Assembly (NCBI RefSeq): GCF_016735695.1
Contig: NZ_JAERQD010000047.1
Location: forward strand, 1 to 44,628
Origin: Microvirga zambiensis WSM3693
Lineage (GTDB): Bacteria; Pseudomonadota; Alphaproteobacteria; Rhizobiales; Beijerinckiaceae
Direction: 5' to 3'
DNA length: 44,628 nucleotides
Part shown: in pieces, positions 36,060 to 43,618 of the stretch
How positions within the stretch are numbered: the stretch's first letter is position 1
Layout: each line of letters opens with the position of its first letter
Position numbers and translations under genes: made by a program
Notes under the pieces: generated by a model
The model's input: only the letters and a program-made list of their open reading frames with translations
What the model was told of the DNA's origin: nothing
The model's database searches: none

Positions 36060-36575
36060 GTGACCATTTCTGCTACCGCAGCCTTCTCCGCGAGCCTTTG
36101 CTTCGCAATCGCAACGCTATGGGCGGCTTTCATGGATCTGACGACCATGAAGATCCGCAATGAGATCGTTCTTTTCCTTTTGGCCGTTTATGCAGCGCTG
36201 GCGCCTTTGGCGGGTTTCAACATCGCTGAAATCGGGTTTAGCGCCTTGATCGCATTCGGTGTTCTTGTCTGCATGTTCGTTTTCTTCGCTTTCGGTTGGA
36301 TTGGCGGAGGCGACGCCAAGCTGGTCGCCGTCGTGTCATTGTGGCTCGGCGCCGATCATGCACCCGCCTTTGTGCTTTACACCGCCCTCTTCGGCGGACT
36401 CGTCACATTGGTGCTCATTCAGTTCAGGATGCGTCCGCTCCCTCTTGCTCTTTATCGCATGGACTGGATCGTCAAGCTGCATAAGGCCGAAGTCGGCGTT
36501 CCCTATGGCGTCGCCATTGCAATAGCGGCTCTGCTCACCTTCGCAAAAACCCCTTGGATGACGATCCTTTCATAA
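36060..36575 (+). CDS. cpaA: Prepilin peptidase CpaA/TadV (A24 family)
   Basis: A 171-residue polytopic aspartic protease. The two catalytic Asp are in FMDLTTMKIRNE (first) and the GGGDAKL motif (second, the A24 GxGD signature). It cleaves the Flp leader after Gly and probably also TadE. The length is normal for TadV/CpaA, shorter than PilD. It starts with GTG at 36060. Neighbours flp and cpaB agree with the function. Confidence 0.92.
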   Translation: MTISATAAFSASLCFAIATLWAAFMDLTTMKIRNEIVLFLLAVYAALAPLAGFNIAEIGFSALIAFGVLVCMFVFFAFGWIGGGDAKLVAVVSLWLGADHAPAFVLYTALFGGLVTLVLIQFRMRPLPLALYRMDWIVKLHKAEVGVPYGVAIAIAALLTFAKTPWMTILS

Positions 36576-36614
36576 TCGTGGCCATGACCTGAACTCGCGC
36601 TGGGGGATTCTGAC

Positions 36615-37376
36615 ATGATGCGATTCATAATCCTCACAATCGCACTCGGTGCTGGAGTTCTTGCCGGCTGGCTGGCGCTCTCGTTCAGGTCGAACAACGC
36701 TGTCGCAAAGGTAGAGTCTCCGGCGCCGCAGGTACGCATGGCGGAAGTCCTCGTCGCCGCAAGCGAGCTCGCTCTGGGCCAGACATTGAACGACAAGGCA
36801 CTCCGCTGGCAATCCTGGCCGGCGGATGCGGTCGGACCGAGCTTCATCACCCGGACGGCCCAGCCGAACGCGCTGCAATCCTTGAACGGCTTGATGGTGC
36901 GAAGCCCCTTCATTCCCGGGGAGCCGATCCGGGACGAAAAGCTGTCGCGCAATTCCAGTCTCCTGGCCTCGCTGCTGACAGCGGGCAAGCGTGCCGTTGC
37001 CATCCGGATTTCAGCCGAAAGCACCGCCGGTGGCTTCATTCTTCCCAACGACCGGGTGGACGTCATCCATACCGGGACCCAGGTGGGCGAGGGACAGAAG
37101 CAGACGACAAGCAGCACCCTCTTGAGCAATATCCGCATGTTGGCCGTCGATCAGACGATCACCGAGGCTAAGGGCAAGGGCACTGCGATCGGCAAGACGG
37201 CGACCCTCGAACTCAGCCCGGCGCAGGTTGAAATTATCGCTGCGGCCCAGGCGTCGGGGACGCTCTCCCTCTCGCTCCGCCCCCTGGCCGAGAGCGAGGA
37301 GGTTCCGACCAAGTCTCCGGAAAGTTCGTCAGTCCGCGTCCTGCGTGCCGGTCAAAGTGAAATCTTGAAATTCTAA
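36615..37376 (+). CDS. cpaB: Flp pilus assembly protein CpaB (RcpC)
   Basis: A 253-residue protein with an N-terminal membrane anchor (FIILTIALGAGVLAGWLAL) and a SAF-like domain from about residue 40 (VLVAASELALGQTLNDKALRW). Later it carries the RcpC/CpaB block GKRAVAIRISAESTAGGFILPNDRVDV (key part GGFILPNDRVDV). It is periplasmic and links the secretin with the inner-membrane machinery. GGGGGA upstream supports the ATG at 36615. Standard length. Confidence 0.93.
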   Translation: MMRFIILTIALGAGVLAGWLALSFRSNNAVAKVESPAPQVRMAEVLVAASELALGQTLNDKALRWQSWPADAVGPSFITRTAQPNALQSLNGLMVRSPFIPGEPIRDEKLSRNSSLLASLLTAGKRAVAIRISAESTAGGFILPNDRVDVIHTGTQVGEGQKQTTSSTLLSNIRMLAVDQTITEAKGKGTAIGKTATLELSPAQVEIIAAAQASGTLSLSLRPLAESEEVPTKSPESSSVRVLRAGQSEILKF

Positions 37377-37431
37377 CGCCAAGGATTTTGCGCGTGCCGC
37401 TCTCACGACCTGAAGCAGAGGATTACCGGGC

Positions 37432-38790
37432 ATGACGGATCGGAACTCCGCACAGGCAAACGATCTCCCTCGGGCATGGTCGGCCAATGCAGCCGAGGCC
37501 CGACTGAGTCATCAGGTTCCGGTAATCGAGCCATCGGTGCGCCCGAGAGAAGGCATCAGGATCCCAAAGATCGCAATCGACGTGTTTTGGGACAGTCCGC
37601 AGGTCGCCGCCTCTCTCGACAGGATGGCGGTGGATCGGGTGATGTCCGGGGCTCGTGTCAATCTTCGACAGGGTGGCATCGCGGCAGCGATAGACCACTA
37701 TGAACAGGCACCGACTCCCAACCTCGTCGTCGTTGAAAGCCGCTCGTCCGCCAGCGCATTCCTCGTTGAACTCGATCGGCTGGCCGAAGTCTGCGACGCC
37801 GGCACGAAGGTTCTTGCCATCGGCCATATCAACGACATCGTCTTCTATCGCGGGCTCCTTGAGCGAGGTGTCAGCGACTACATGTTGGCTCCCGTCGATC
37901 CTGTCGCCGTCATCGAGGGAATCTCGCGCATCTATGGCGACGGCAATGCCGAGAAGCTTGGGCAGGTTTACGCCTTTATCGGCGCGAAGGGCGGTTCCGG
38001 CTCGTCCACGATTGCCCACAACGTTGCCTGGACGATTGCCCGCCGCTTCAGCTCGGGTGTCGTGCTGGCCGACATGGATCTGCCTTTCGGTACGGCAAGC
38101 CTCGACTTCAACGTCGATCAAGGCCAAGGTGTCGCGGAAGCGATCAAGGACATCGGGCGGCTCGATTCAGTGCTGTTCGACCGTCTCCTGATGAAATGCC
38201 GCGACAATCTGAGTCTGCTCTCAGCCCCCGCGGAGCTGAATTCCCACTACGATCTCGAAGAGCGCACGGTCGAGAGACTCCTTGAAGTCGCTCAGTCGAG
38301 CGTCCCCTTCGTCATTCTCGACATGCCGCATCTCTGGACGAAATGGTCCAGGAATACGCTGGTTTCCGCGGATGAAATCGTGATCACGGCGACGCCCGAC
38401 CTTGCCAGCCTGCGAAACGCCAGAAACTTGGTCGATATACTCAGGCAAGCCCGTCCGCATGATCCGCCTCCGAAACTGGTCCTGAACCAGGTCGGCGTGC
38501 CCAAGCGGCCGGAGATCAAGCCCGACGATTTTGCCAAGGCATTGCAGCTCCAGCCGCTCGCCGTCATTCCATTCGAGGCAAGCCAGTTCGGAACCGCCGC
38601 GAACAAGGGACAGATGATCGCGGATGTTTCAACGAAAGGGCAAGCCTCCAAGGCGATTGGCCTCATCGCGGAAGCCCTGACGGGCCGGCAGGAGCAGAAG
38701 AGCAGTCCGAGGAAGCTGTTCGGCCTCGGGTCGTTGCTTACCGGCCTGAGGCGTAAGTCGGGCGGAGGGTCTGCGAAGAAAGCCACTTAG
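37432..38790 (+). CDS. cpaE: Pilus assembly ATPase-like protein CpaE (TadZ)
   Basis: A 452-residue protein. The first ~180 residues resemble a receiver-like domain (LVVVESRSS, VLAIGHINDIVFYRGLLERGVSDYMLAP in type; GVSDYMLAPVD is the recognisable end). The second part is a MinD/ParA-like domain with YAFIGAKGGSGSST, ADMDLPFGTAS and a later FVILDMPH. The Walker A segment KGGSGSST keeps the first Lys but lacks the second Lys of canonical P-loops, as often seen in CpaE. CpaE/TadZ positions the Tad machine at the pole. AGAGGA precedes the ATG. Confidence 0.92.
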   Translation: MTDRNSAQANDLPRAWSANAAEARLSHQVPVIEPSVRPREGIRIPKIAIDVFWDSPQVAASLDRMAVDRVMSGARVNLRQGGIAAAIDHYEQAPTPNLVVVESRSSASAFLVELDRLAEVCDAGTKVLAIGHINDIVFYRGLLERGVSDYMLAPVDPVAVIEGISRIYGDGNAEKLGQVYAFIGAKGGSGSSTIAHNVAWTIARRFSSGVVLADMDLPFGTASLDFNVDQGQGVAEAIKDIGRLDSVLFDRLLMKCRDNLSLLSAPAELNSHYDLEERTVERLLEVAQSSVPFVILDMPHLWTKWSRNTLVSADEIVITATPDLASLRNARNLVDILRQARPHDPPPKLVLNQVGVPKRPEIKPDDFAKALQLQPLAVIPFEASQFGTAANKGQMIADVSTKGQASKAIGLIAEALTGRQEQKSSPRKLFGLGSLLTGLRRKSGGGSAKKAT

Positions 38791-38861
38791 ACGACTGCGC
38801 GATCGAGGCTGCTGAATTATGAATCCAGCACATTCCGTACGGGCAGACAATCCCGGAGAAC

Positions 38862-39314
38862 CTATTTGGCAGCGACTGCAGCGACTGGCCGGCACGTCTC
38901 CGAGCAGGAGAAAACCTGCTGCTGAATTCCATGATAGACGGTCGTTACCTGATTGCCGTTCGCAAGCACGTTCACGGAGAGATTAGCGATCTCCCGCCCG
39001 CCATCTCCGAAAACGATCATGTTGGTCGTACCGATGGCCTTGCCGGTCAGCACGATCGTGTACTCGTCGCTGAACGTCCCATCGACGATGCCGGGATTGC
39101 CGATAACGACCGTGCGGGCCGGATGATCGAAAGACAGGATTCTGGCGAAGTCCAGCGTCACTCCGATGGATGTGGACGTCCGTCCGGCCAGGAGGTCCGG
39201 GCTTATGGTCGGCGTCGTTCGAACTTTGGCCTCCTCCGCGGCCGACTTACCGGCGAATGATGCCGCACCGATAATAGCCGTCATGGCGGCCAGCGTAAGA
39301 GTGCGCTTCAACAT
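38862..39314 (-). CDS. Stand-alone secretin N-terminal domain protein
   Basis: From ATG 39314 it has 150 residues: a Sec signal peptide (MLKRTLTLAAMTAIIGAASF...SAAEE) followed by one domain that resembles the pilus-assembly N-terminal domain of CpaC (T2SS-T3SS_pil_N): ARILSFDHPARTVVIGNPGI, then TIVLTGKAIGTTNMIVFGD. The secretin core is absent. Two Cys near the C-terminus (FSCSETC) may form a disulfide. The frame is open to 39371, but only the later ATG gives a signal peptide. It is on the opposite strand between cpaE and cpaF. It may cap or guide the secretin; the role is unknown. Confidence 0.82.
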   Translation of the reverse strand: MLKRTLTLAAMTAIIGAASFAGKSAAEEAKVRTTPTISPDLLAGRTSTSIGVTLDFARILSFDHPARTVVIGNPGIVDGTFSDEYTIVLTGKAIGTTNMIVFGDGGREIANLSVNVLANGNQVTTVYHGIQQQVFSCSETCRPVAAVAAK

Positions 39315-39374
39315 AAAGGCGTCCGTTTCAGTATCCTCTCCTTCAGAGCATTCATCCACCGGCGTCGGCAATTA

Positions 39375-39386
39375 GGCCATTTGGCC
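39375..39386. repeat. GGCC-N4-GGCC motif, copy 3
   Basis: GGCC-ATTT-GGCC in the divergent gap between the secretin-domain gene and cpaF, with CTAGAC 18 bases further on (39405-39410). Related to the copies at 33454 and 33526. Confidence 0.5.
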
Positions 39387-39526
39387 GATCCCCAACTCGG
39401 AGATCTAGACCGGAAAGCCGAGTGGACCCTCTGTGCCCGGCGACGTTTAATGAGTGCTTGTCAACAAGGCCTGCCGACCCGGCCGCAAAGTCTTGAACCT
39501 CATCCAATTTAAGGACATCAGCTTAC

Positions 39527-41011
39527 ATGTTCGGCAAGAGAAGTCTGAGCGAAGAACCGGCTAACCGGTCTCCAGCACCTCTTCCGGCCAGTCAGATCGA
39601 GCGCCACCGCTCGCCCCCTCCTCCTTCGGCAAGCGAATCCGATCCGAGCCTTCGCTCGGATGTTCCAGCCAGCGAGCCCAAGCCCCGCGCGGAGGAAAGC
39701 AAAACTGCAGCCTCCTCGTCCCGCAAGTCGGATAAGTACTACGAGGTCAAGAATCAGGTCTTTGCCGCACTGATCGAAACCATCGACGTGGCGCAGCTGT
39801 CCCGGATGGATACGGACCATGCTCGTGATGCCATCGGCGAGATCGTCAACGACATCATCACGGCCAAGAAGATCCTGATGTCCATCTCCGAGCAGAACGA
39901 GCTTCTGCAGGACATCTGCAACGACGTTCTCGGCTACGGACCGTTGGAGCCGCTCCTCGCGCGAGACGACATCGCCGACATCATGGTCAATGGAGCCGAC
40001 ACGGTTTACATCGAGGTCGGCGGCAAGGTGCAGAAAACGGACATTCATTTCCGCGACAATTCGCAGCTGCTTCATATCTGTCAGCGGATCGTCAGCCAGG
40101 TCGGGCGGCGGGTCGATGAGTCGAGCCCGATATGCGATGCGCGCCTGGCGGATGGGTCGCGCGTCAACGTGATCGCGCCTCCGCTTGCCATCGACGGCCC
40201 CAGTCTGACGATACGTAAGTTCAAGAAGGACAAGCTCACTCTCGACCAGCTCGTGAAGTTCGGCTCCATCACTCCGGAAGGCTCCGAGATCCTTCAAATC
40301 ATCGGGCGCGTCCGCTGCAACGTCCTGATCTCCGGCGGCACCGGATCGGGAAAGACGACCCTCTTGAACTGCCTGACCCGCTATATCGAGCTCGGCGAGC
40401 GGGTCGTGACCTGCGAGGACGCCGCCGAGCTGCAGCTGCAGCAGCCTCATGTGGTTCGCCTCGAGACGCGGCCGCCCAATATCGAGGGCGAGGGGCAGGT
40501 CACCATGCGCGATCTCGTCAAGAACTGCCTGCGCATGCGCCCGGAGAGGATCATCGTCGGCGAGGTTCGCGGCCCCGAGGCCTTCGACCTCCTGCAGGCG
40601 ATGAACACGGGCCATGATGGCTCCATGGGAACGCTCCACGCCAATTCGCCCCGTGAAGCCCTGTCCCGTCTCGAATCCATGATCACGATGGGCGGATATA
40701 CCCTGCCCTCGAAGACGATCCGCGAGATGATCGTCTCGTCGGTCGACGTGATCGTCCAGGCCACGCGCCTGCGAGACGGCTCCCGCCGCATTACGCATAT
40801 CACCGAGGTGCTTGGCCTCGAAGGCGACGTGGTCACGACGCAGGACCTGCTGGTCTATGAGATGCTGGGCGAAGACGCCAAGGGAAACATCGTCGGCCGG
40901 CACCGCACGACAGGGATCGGCCGTCCGCGCTTCTGGGACAGGGCCCGGTATTACGGCGAAGAAAAGCGGCTGGCTGCGGCCTTGGACGCCGCCGAGAAGT
41001 CCAATGCCTGA
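39527..41011 (+). CDS. cpaF: Tad pilus motor ATPase CpaF (TadA)
   Basis: A 494-residue type II/IV secretion ATPase. A variable, proline-rich N-terminus (about 1-70) precedes YYEVKNQVFAALIE. The core has LLARDDIADIMVNG, the Walker A GGTGSGKTT near 270, TCEDAAELQL, the Walker B region MRPERIIVGEVRG and the His-containing GHDGSMGTLHAN. It powers Flp pilus assembly at the inner membrane. Upstream AAGGA supports the ATG. It starts the cpaF-tadB-tadC unit. Confidence 0.95.
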   Translation: MFGKRSLSEEPANRSPAPLPASQIERHRSPPPPSASESDPSLRSDVPASEPKPRAEESKTAASSSRKSDKYYEVKNQVFAALIETIDVAQLSRMDTDHARDAIGEIVNDIITAKKILMSISEQNELLQDICNDVLGYGPLEPLLARDDIADIMVNGADTVYIEVGGKVQKTDIHFRDNSQLLHICQRIVSQVGRRVDESSPICDARLADGSRVNVIAPPLAIDGPSLTIRKFKKDKLTLDQLVKFGSITPEGSEILQIIGRVRCNVLISGGTGSGKTTLLNCLTRYIELGERVVTCEDAAELQLQQPHVVRLETRPPNIEGEGQVTMRDLVKNCLRMRPERIIVGEVRGPEAFDLLQAMNTGHDGSMGTLHANSPREALSRLESMITMGGYTLPSKTIREMIVSSVDVIVQATRLRDGSRRITHITEVLGLEGDVVTTQDLLVYEMLGEDAKGNIVGRHRTTGIGRPRFWDRARYYGEEKRLAAALDAAEKSNA

Positions 41012-41039
41012 CGGTCGGCATCAGGGAGGCTGAGCCACG

Positions 41040-42032
41040 ATGTCCTCCGAGCTTGCTCCCTTCGCCATTGCCCTTCTGGCATTTCTCTGTGCCGGCGGCC
41101 TGGTCTTCGCCCTTTTTTCATCCCAACTTGCCAAGCAGTCCGAGAGCTACAAGCGCTTCGCGGCGGTCGCGGCGCACGACACGCTTCTGGATCGGCTGGC
41201 AAGCGGTGAGGAGACCAGGCGCAAGAAGGCGATCGAGGTCACCCTCCGGGAGCAGGAAGAGAAGCAGAAGGCCAAGCACGGCTCCAAGCCGACCCTGGCA
41301 GGTCGATTGAGACAGGCTGGCCTGGAATGGAGCCGGAACAAGTATTACGTCGCCTGCGCCGCATCTGCCGCTCTGTCATTTCTGATCGCGCTGGGCTTGC
41401 TGGGAATCGGGCTGATCCCATCCTTAGGCTTCGGGTTGACCGCGGGCCTCCTACTGCCTCATCTCTATGTCAGCCTGAAGAGAAAGCGGCGTCTGAAGGG
41501 CTTCTCGGACGAGTTCCCCAATGCCGTCGACATCATCGTCCGGGGCGTGAAGTCCGGCCTGCCCCTGGTGGATTGCCTGAGGATCATCTCGCTCGAGTCG
41601 CAGGAGCCGGTACGGAGCGAATTCAGAGCGATCCTTGAAGATCAGACCATGGGACTGCCGATGGAGCAGGCCGTGCAGCGCCTGCCGGAACGGATACCGC
41701 TGTCTGAGGCAAATTTCTTCGCCATCGTCATCGCGATGCAGAGCAGAACGGGCGGCAGCCTATCGGAAGCCCTCGGCAACCTGTCGAAGGTTTTGCGCGA
41801 GCGCAAGAAGATGCAGGGCAAGATCAAGGCGGCGAGCTCCGAGGCGAAGTCCTCCGCTGCGATCATCGGCAGCCTTCCCATCCTCGTCATTCTCCTCATC
41901 TATCTGACGTCACCCGACTACATTGCCCTGCTGTTCACGACCTCTGCCGGCAATCTCGTTCTCGGCGCCGGAGCCTTCTGGATGCTCATGGGGATCCTCG
42001 TGATGCGCAAGATGATCAATTTCGACTTTTGA
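41040..42032 (+). CDS. tadB: Tad platform protein TadB
   Basis: A 330-residue inner-membrane protein. An N-terminal helix is followed by a basic cytoplasmic segment, two helices (SAALSFLIALGLLGIGL onwards), the T2SSF-type domain with FPNAVDIIVRGVKSGLPLVDCL and AIVIAMQSRTGGSLSEALGNL, and a C-terminal pair of helices. This is the normal TadB layout. GGGAGG lies upstream of the ATG. With TadC it forms the platform on which CpaF acts. Confidence 0.93.
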   Translation: MSSELAPFAIALLAFLCAGGLVFALFSSQLAKQSESYKRFAAVAAHDTLLDRLASGEETRRKKAIEVTLREQEEKQKAKHGSKPTLAGRLRQAGLEWSRNKYYVACAASAALSFLIALGLLGIGLIPSLGFGLTAGLLLPHLYVSLKRKRRLKGFSDEFPNAVDIIVRGVKSGLPLVDCLRIISLESQEPVRSEFRAILEDQTMGLPMEQAVQRLPERIPLSEANFFAIVIAMQSRTGGSLSEALGNLSKVLRERKKMQGKIKAASSEAKSSAAIIGSLPILVILLIYLTSPDYIALLFTTSAGNLVLGAGAFWMLMGILVMRKMINFDF

Positions 42033-42039
42033 GGCGCAC

Positions 42040-43011
42040 ATGAGTCCCGACACAGTGCTCATGAACGCCGACCTGCTCATAACCCTCTCGGCGGCCGTCT
42101 CCACCTTCGCGGCGACCATTCTGGTTTTCTGGCCGTATCTCGACCGCGACCAGCTTCACAAACGCATGGCGCATGTTGCCAGCGAGCGCGAGCGGATCCG
42201 AGTTCGGGAGCGTGCCCGGCTCGCGGCTCAAAACAAGCAGGCCTCCTTGAGAGTGGAGCCGAAGAAATTGTTCAAGGAGATCGTCGACCGCTTCCACCTC
42301 GCGAGACAGGCGGAAGACGGCGAACTCGTCCAGATGCTCCGCATGGCCGGCTACCGCGGCGCCGGACCGGTCATCACCTATCTTGCGGCCCGGATCATCG
42401 CTCCGCTCTGCATGCTTGCCTTCGCTTTCCTTTACGTCTTCGTGATCCTCCAGCTTCAGCATCCGCTCTTCGTGAAGCTCGGCCTCGTCCTCGCGGCAGC
42501 CGGGTTCGGAAACTATGCGCCGTTTCTTTTCGTGAAGAACAGGATTACCAAACGGCAGAAGTCTATCCGCCGCTCCTGGCCGGATGCGCTCGACCTGCTG
42601 CTGATCTGCGTCGAATGTGGAATGAGCGCCGAAAGCGCCATGCGCAAGGTGGCGGAGGAAATCGGGACGCAATGCCCTGAACTCGCGGAGGAACTCAGCC
42701 TGACGACTGCCGAGCTCGCCTATTTGCAGGACCGCCGCAAGGCCTATGAAAATCTCGGCGCACGCACGGGGCTCGACGGCGTCAAGAGCGTGGTCACCAG
42801 CCTGATCCAGTCGGAAAAGTACGGCACACCCCTAGGCCAATCCCTCCGCGTTCTCGCTCAGGAAAACCGGGATATGCGCATGAGCGAGGCCGAAAAAAAA
42901 GCCGCGGCCCTGCCCCCCAAGCTGACGGTTCCGATGATTCTCTTTTTCCTGCCTGTTCTGTTTGCGGTCATCATCACGCCTGCCGGCATTCGAGTCATAG
43001 CGATGCAGTAA
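42040..43011 (+). CDS. tadC: Tad platform protein TadC
   Basis: A 323-residue inner-membrane protein. Hydrophobic helices lie at the N-terminus and at about 110-165. The T2SSF domain contains WPDALDLLLICVECGMSAESAM and LIQSEKYGTPLGQSLRVLAQENR, followed by a last helix (PMILFFLPVLFAVIITPAG). GAGG is six bases before the ATG; the gene begins eight bases after tadB. It partners TadB. Confidence 0.93.
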   Translation: MSPDTVLMNADLLITLSAAVSTFAATILVFWPYLDRDQLHKRMAHVASERERIRVRERARLAAQNKQASLRVEPKKLFKEIVDRFHLARQAEDGELVQMLRMAGYRGAGPVITYLAARIIAPLCMLAFAFLYVFVILQLQHPLFVKLGLVLAAAGFGNYAPFLFVKNRITKRQKSIRRSWPDALDLLLICVECGMSAESAMRKVAEEIGTQCPELAEELSLTTAELAYLQDRRKAYENLGARTGLDGVKSVVTSLIQSEKYGTPLGQSLRVLAQENRDMRMSEAEKKAAALPPKLTVPMILFFLPVLFAVIITPAGIRVIAMQ

Positions 43012-43043
43012 TCGCCGGAGGAAGACTAGTTTACTAAGCGCAA

Positions 43044-43060
43044 CGTCCCCTAAGGGCAAT
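43044..43060 (-). repeat. 17-mer repeat around CCCTTAGGG, copy 2
   Basis: On the minus strand this reads ATTGCCCTTAGGGGACG, one base different from the copy at 33661-33677. It lies in the 166-base gap between tadC and the TadE-like gene, so it may mark a regulatory site or promoter for tadE. Confidence 0.5.
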
Positions 43061-43177
43061 GTACTGCTCCCCTCTACCCGGCGGTCTAGAGCGTTTAGCT
43101 GAATACAGCGGCTTGCGACTCGATAGTATTATGAGTGCAAGTTCGGCATTACGCTTTCTGCTTAGGGCATCTTCGAA

Positions 43178-43618
43178 ATGGGCCTCGGTCCGCTATCCGT
43201 CTTGAACTGTCTTCTCCGCGGCGCGAGAGAAGAGCGGGGTGTGTCCGCCGTCGAGTTCGCGCTCATTGCGCCTGCTCTGGTCGCTCTCATGGGTGGAATA
43301 GTTGAGGGAAGCCTCCTCTTCTACACCTGGGGCAACATGGAGCATATCGGCCGCCAGGCGGCTCGTAGCGCGGCAATCGGCGAGTTCACAAGGGAAGAAG
43401 CAGAAACCTTCATCGTCGCAGGCATGGCGCAATCCGTTGGCGCGCCGAATGTGACGGCAACAGTCACTTTTGCATCCGGATCGACCCCGATCGAGAACGA
43501 GGTCATCGTCAATGTCTCGGTCCCGGCAACCGAGCTTTCCAAGTTTCAGCCTTTCGGCCTGTTCCGGCTGATCACTCTTTCAACCAGGGTTACCATGCAT
43601 CGGGAGGTAAGCTCATGA
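43178..43618 (+). CDS. tadE: TadE-like pseudopilin
   Basis: A 146-residue protein. The basic leader ends in REERG, followed by VSAVEFALIAPALVALMGGIV: a Gly cleavage site with Glu at +5 and Phe at +6, the TadE prepilin-like signature, and a membrane helix. It is probably cleaved by CpaA. The ribosome site is weak (AGGG 13 bases upstream). The gene overlaps the next by ATGA. TadE and TadF/TadG are minor components needed for Flp pili. Confidence 0.88.
   Translation: MGLGPLSVLNCLLRGAREERGVSAVEFALIAPALVALMGGIVEGSLLFYTWGNMEHIGRQAARSAAIGEFTREEAETFIVAGMAQSVGAPNVTATVTFASGSTPIENEVIVNVSVPATELSKFQPFGLFRLITLSTRVTMHREVSS

Noticed and set aside
39518..40903. Minus-strand frame of 461 codons opposite cpaF
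   Set aside because: Antisense shadow of a well-conserved ATPase.
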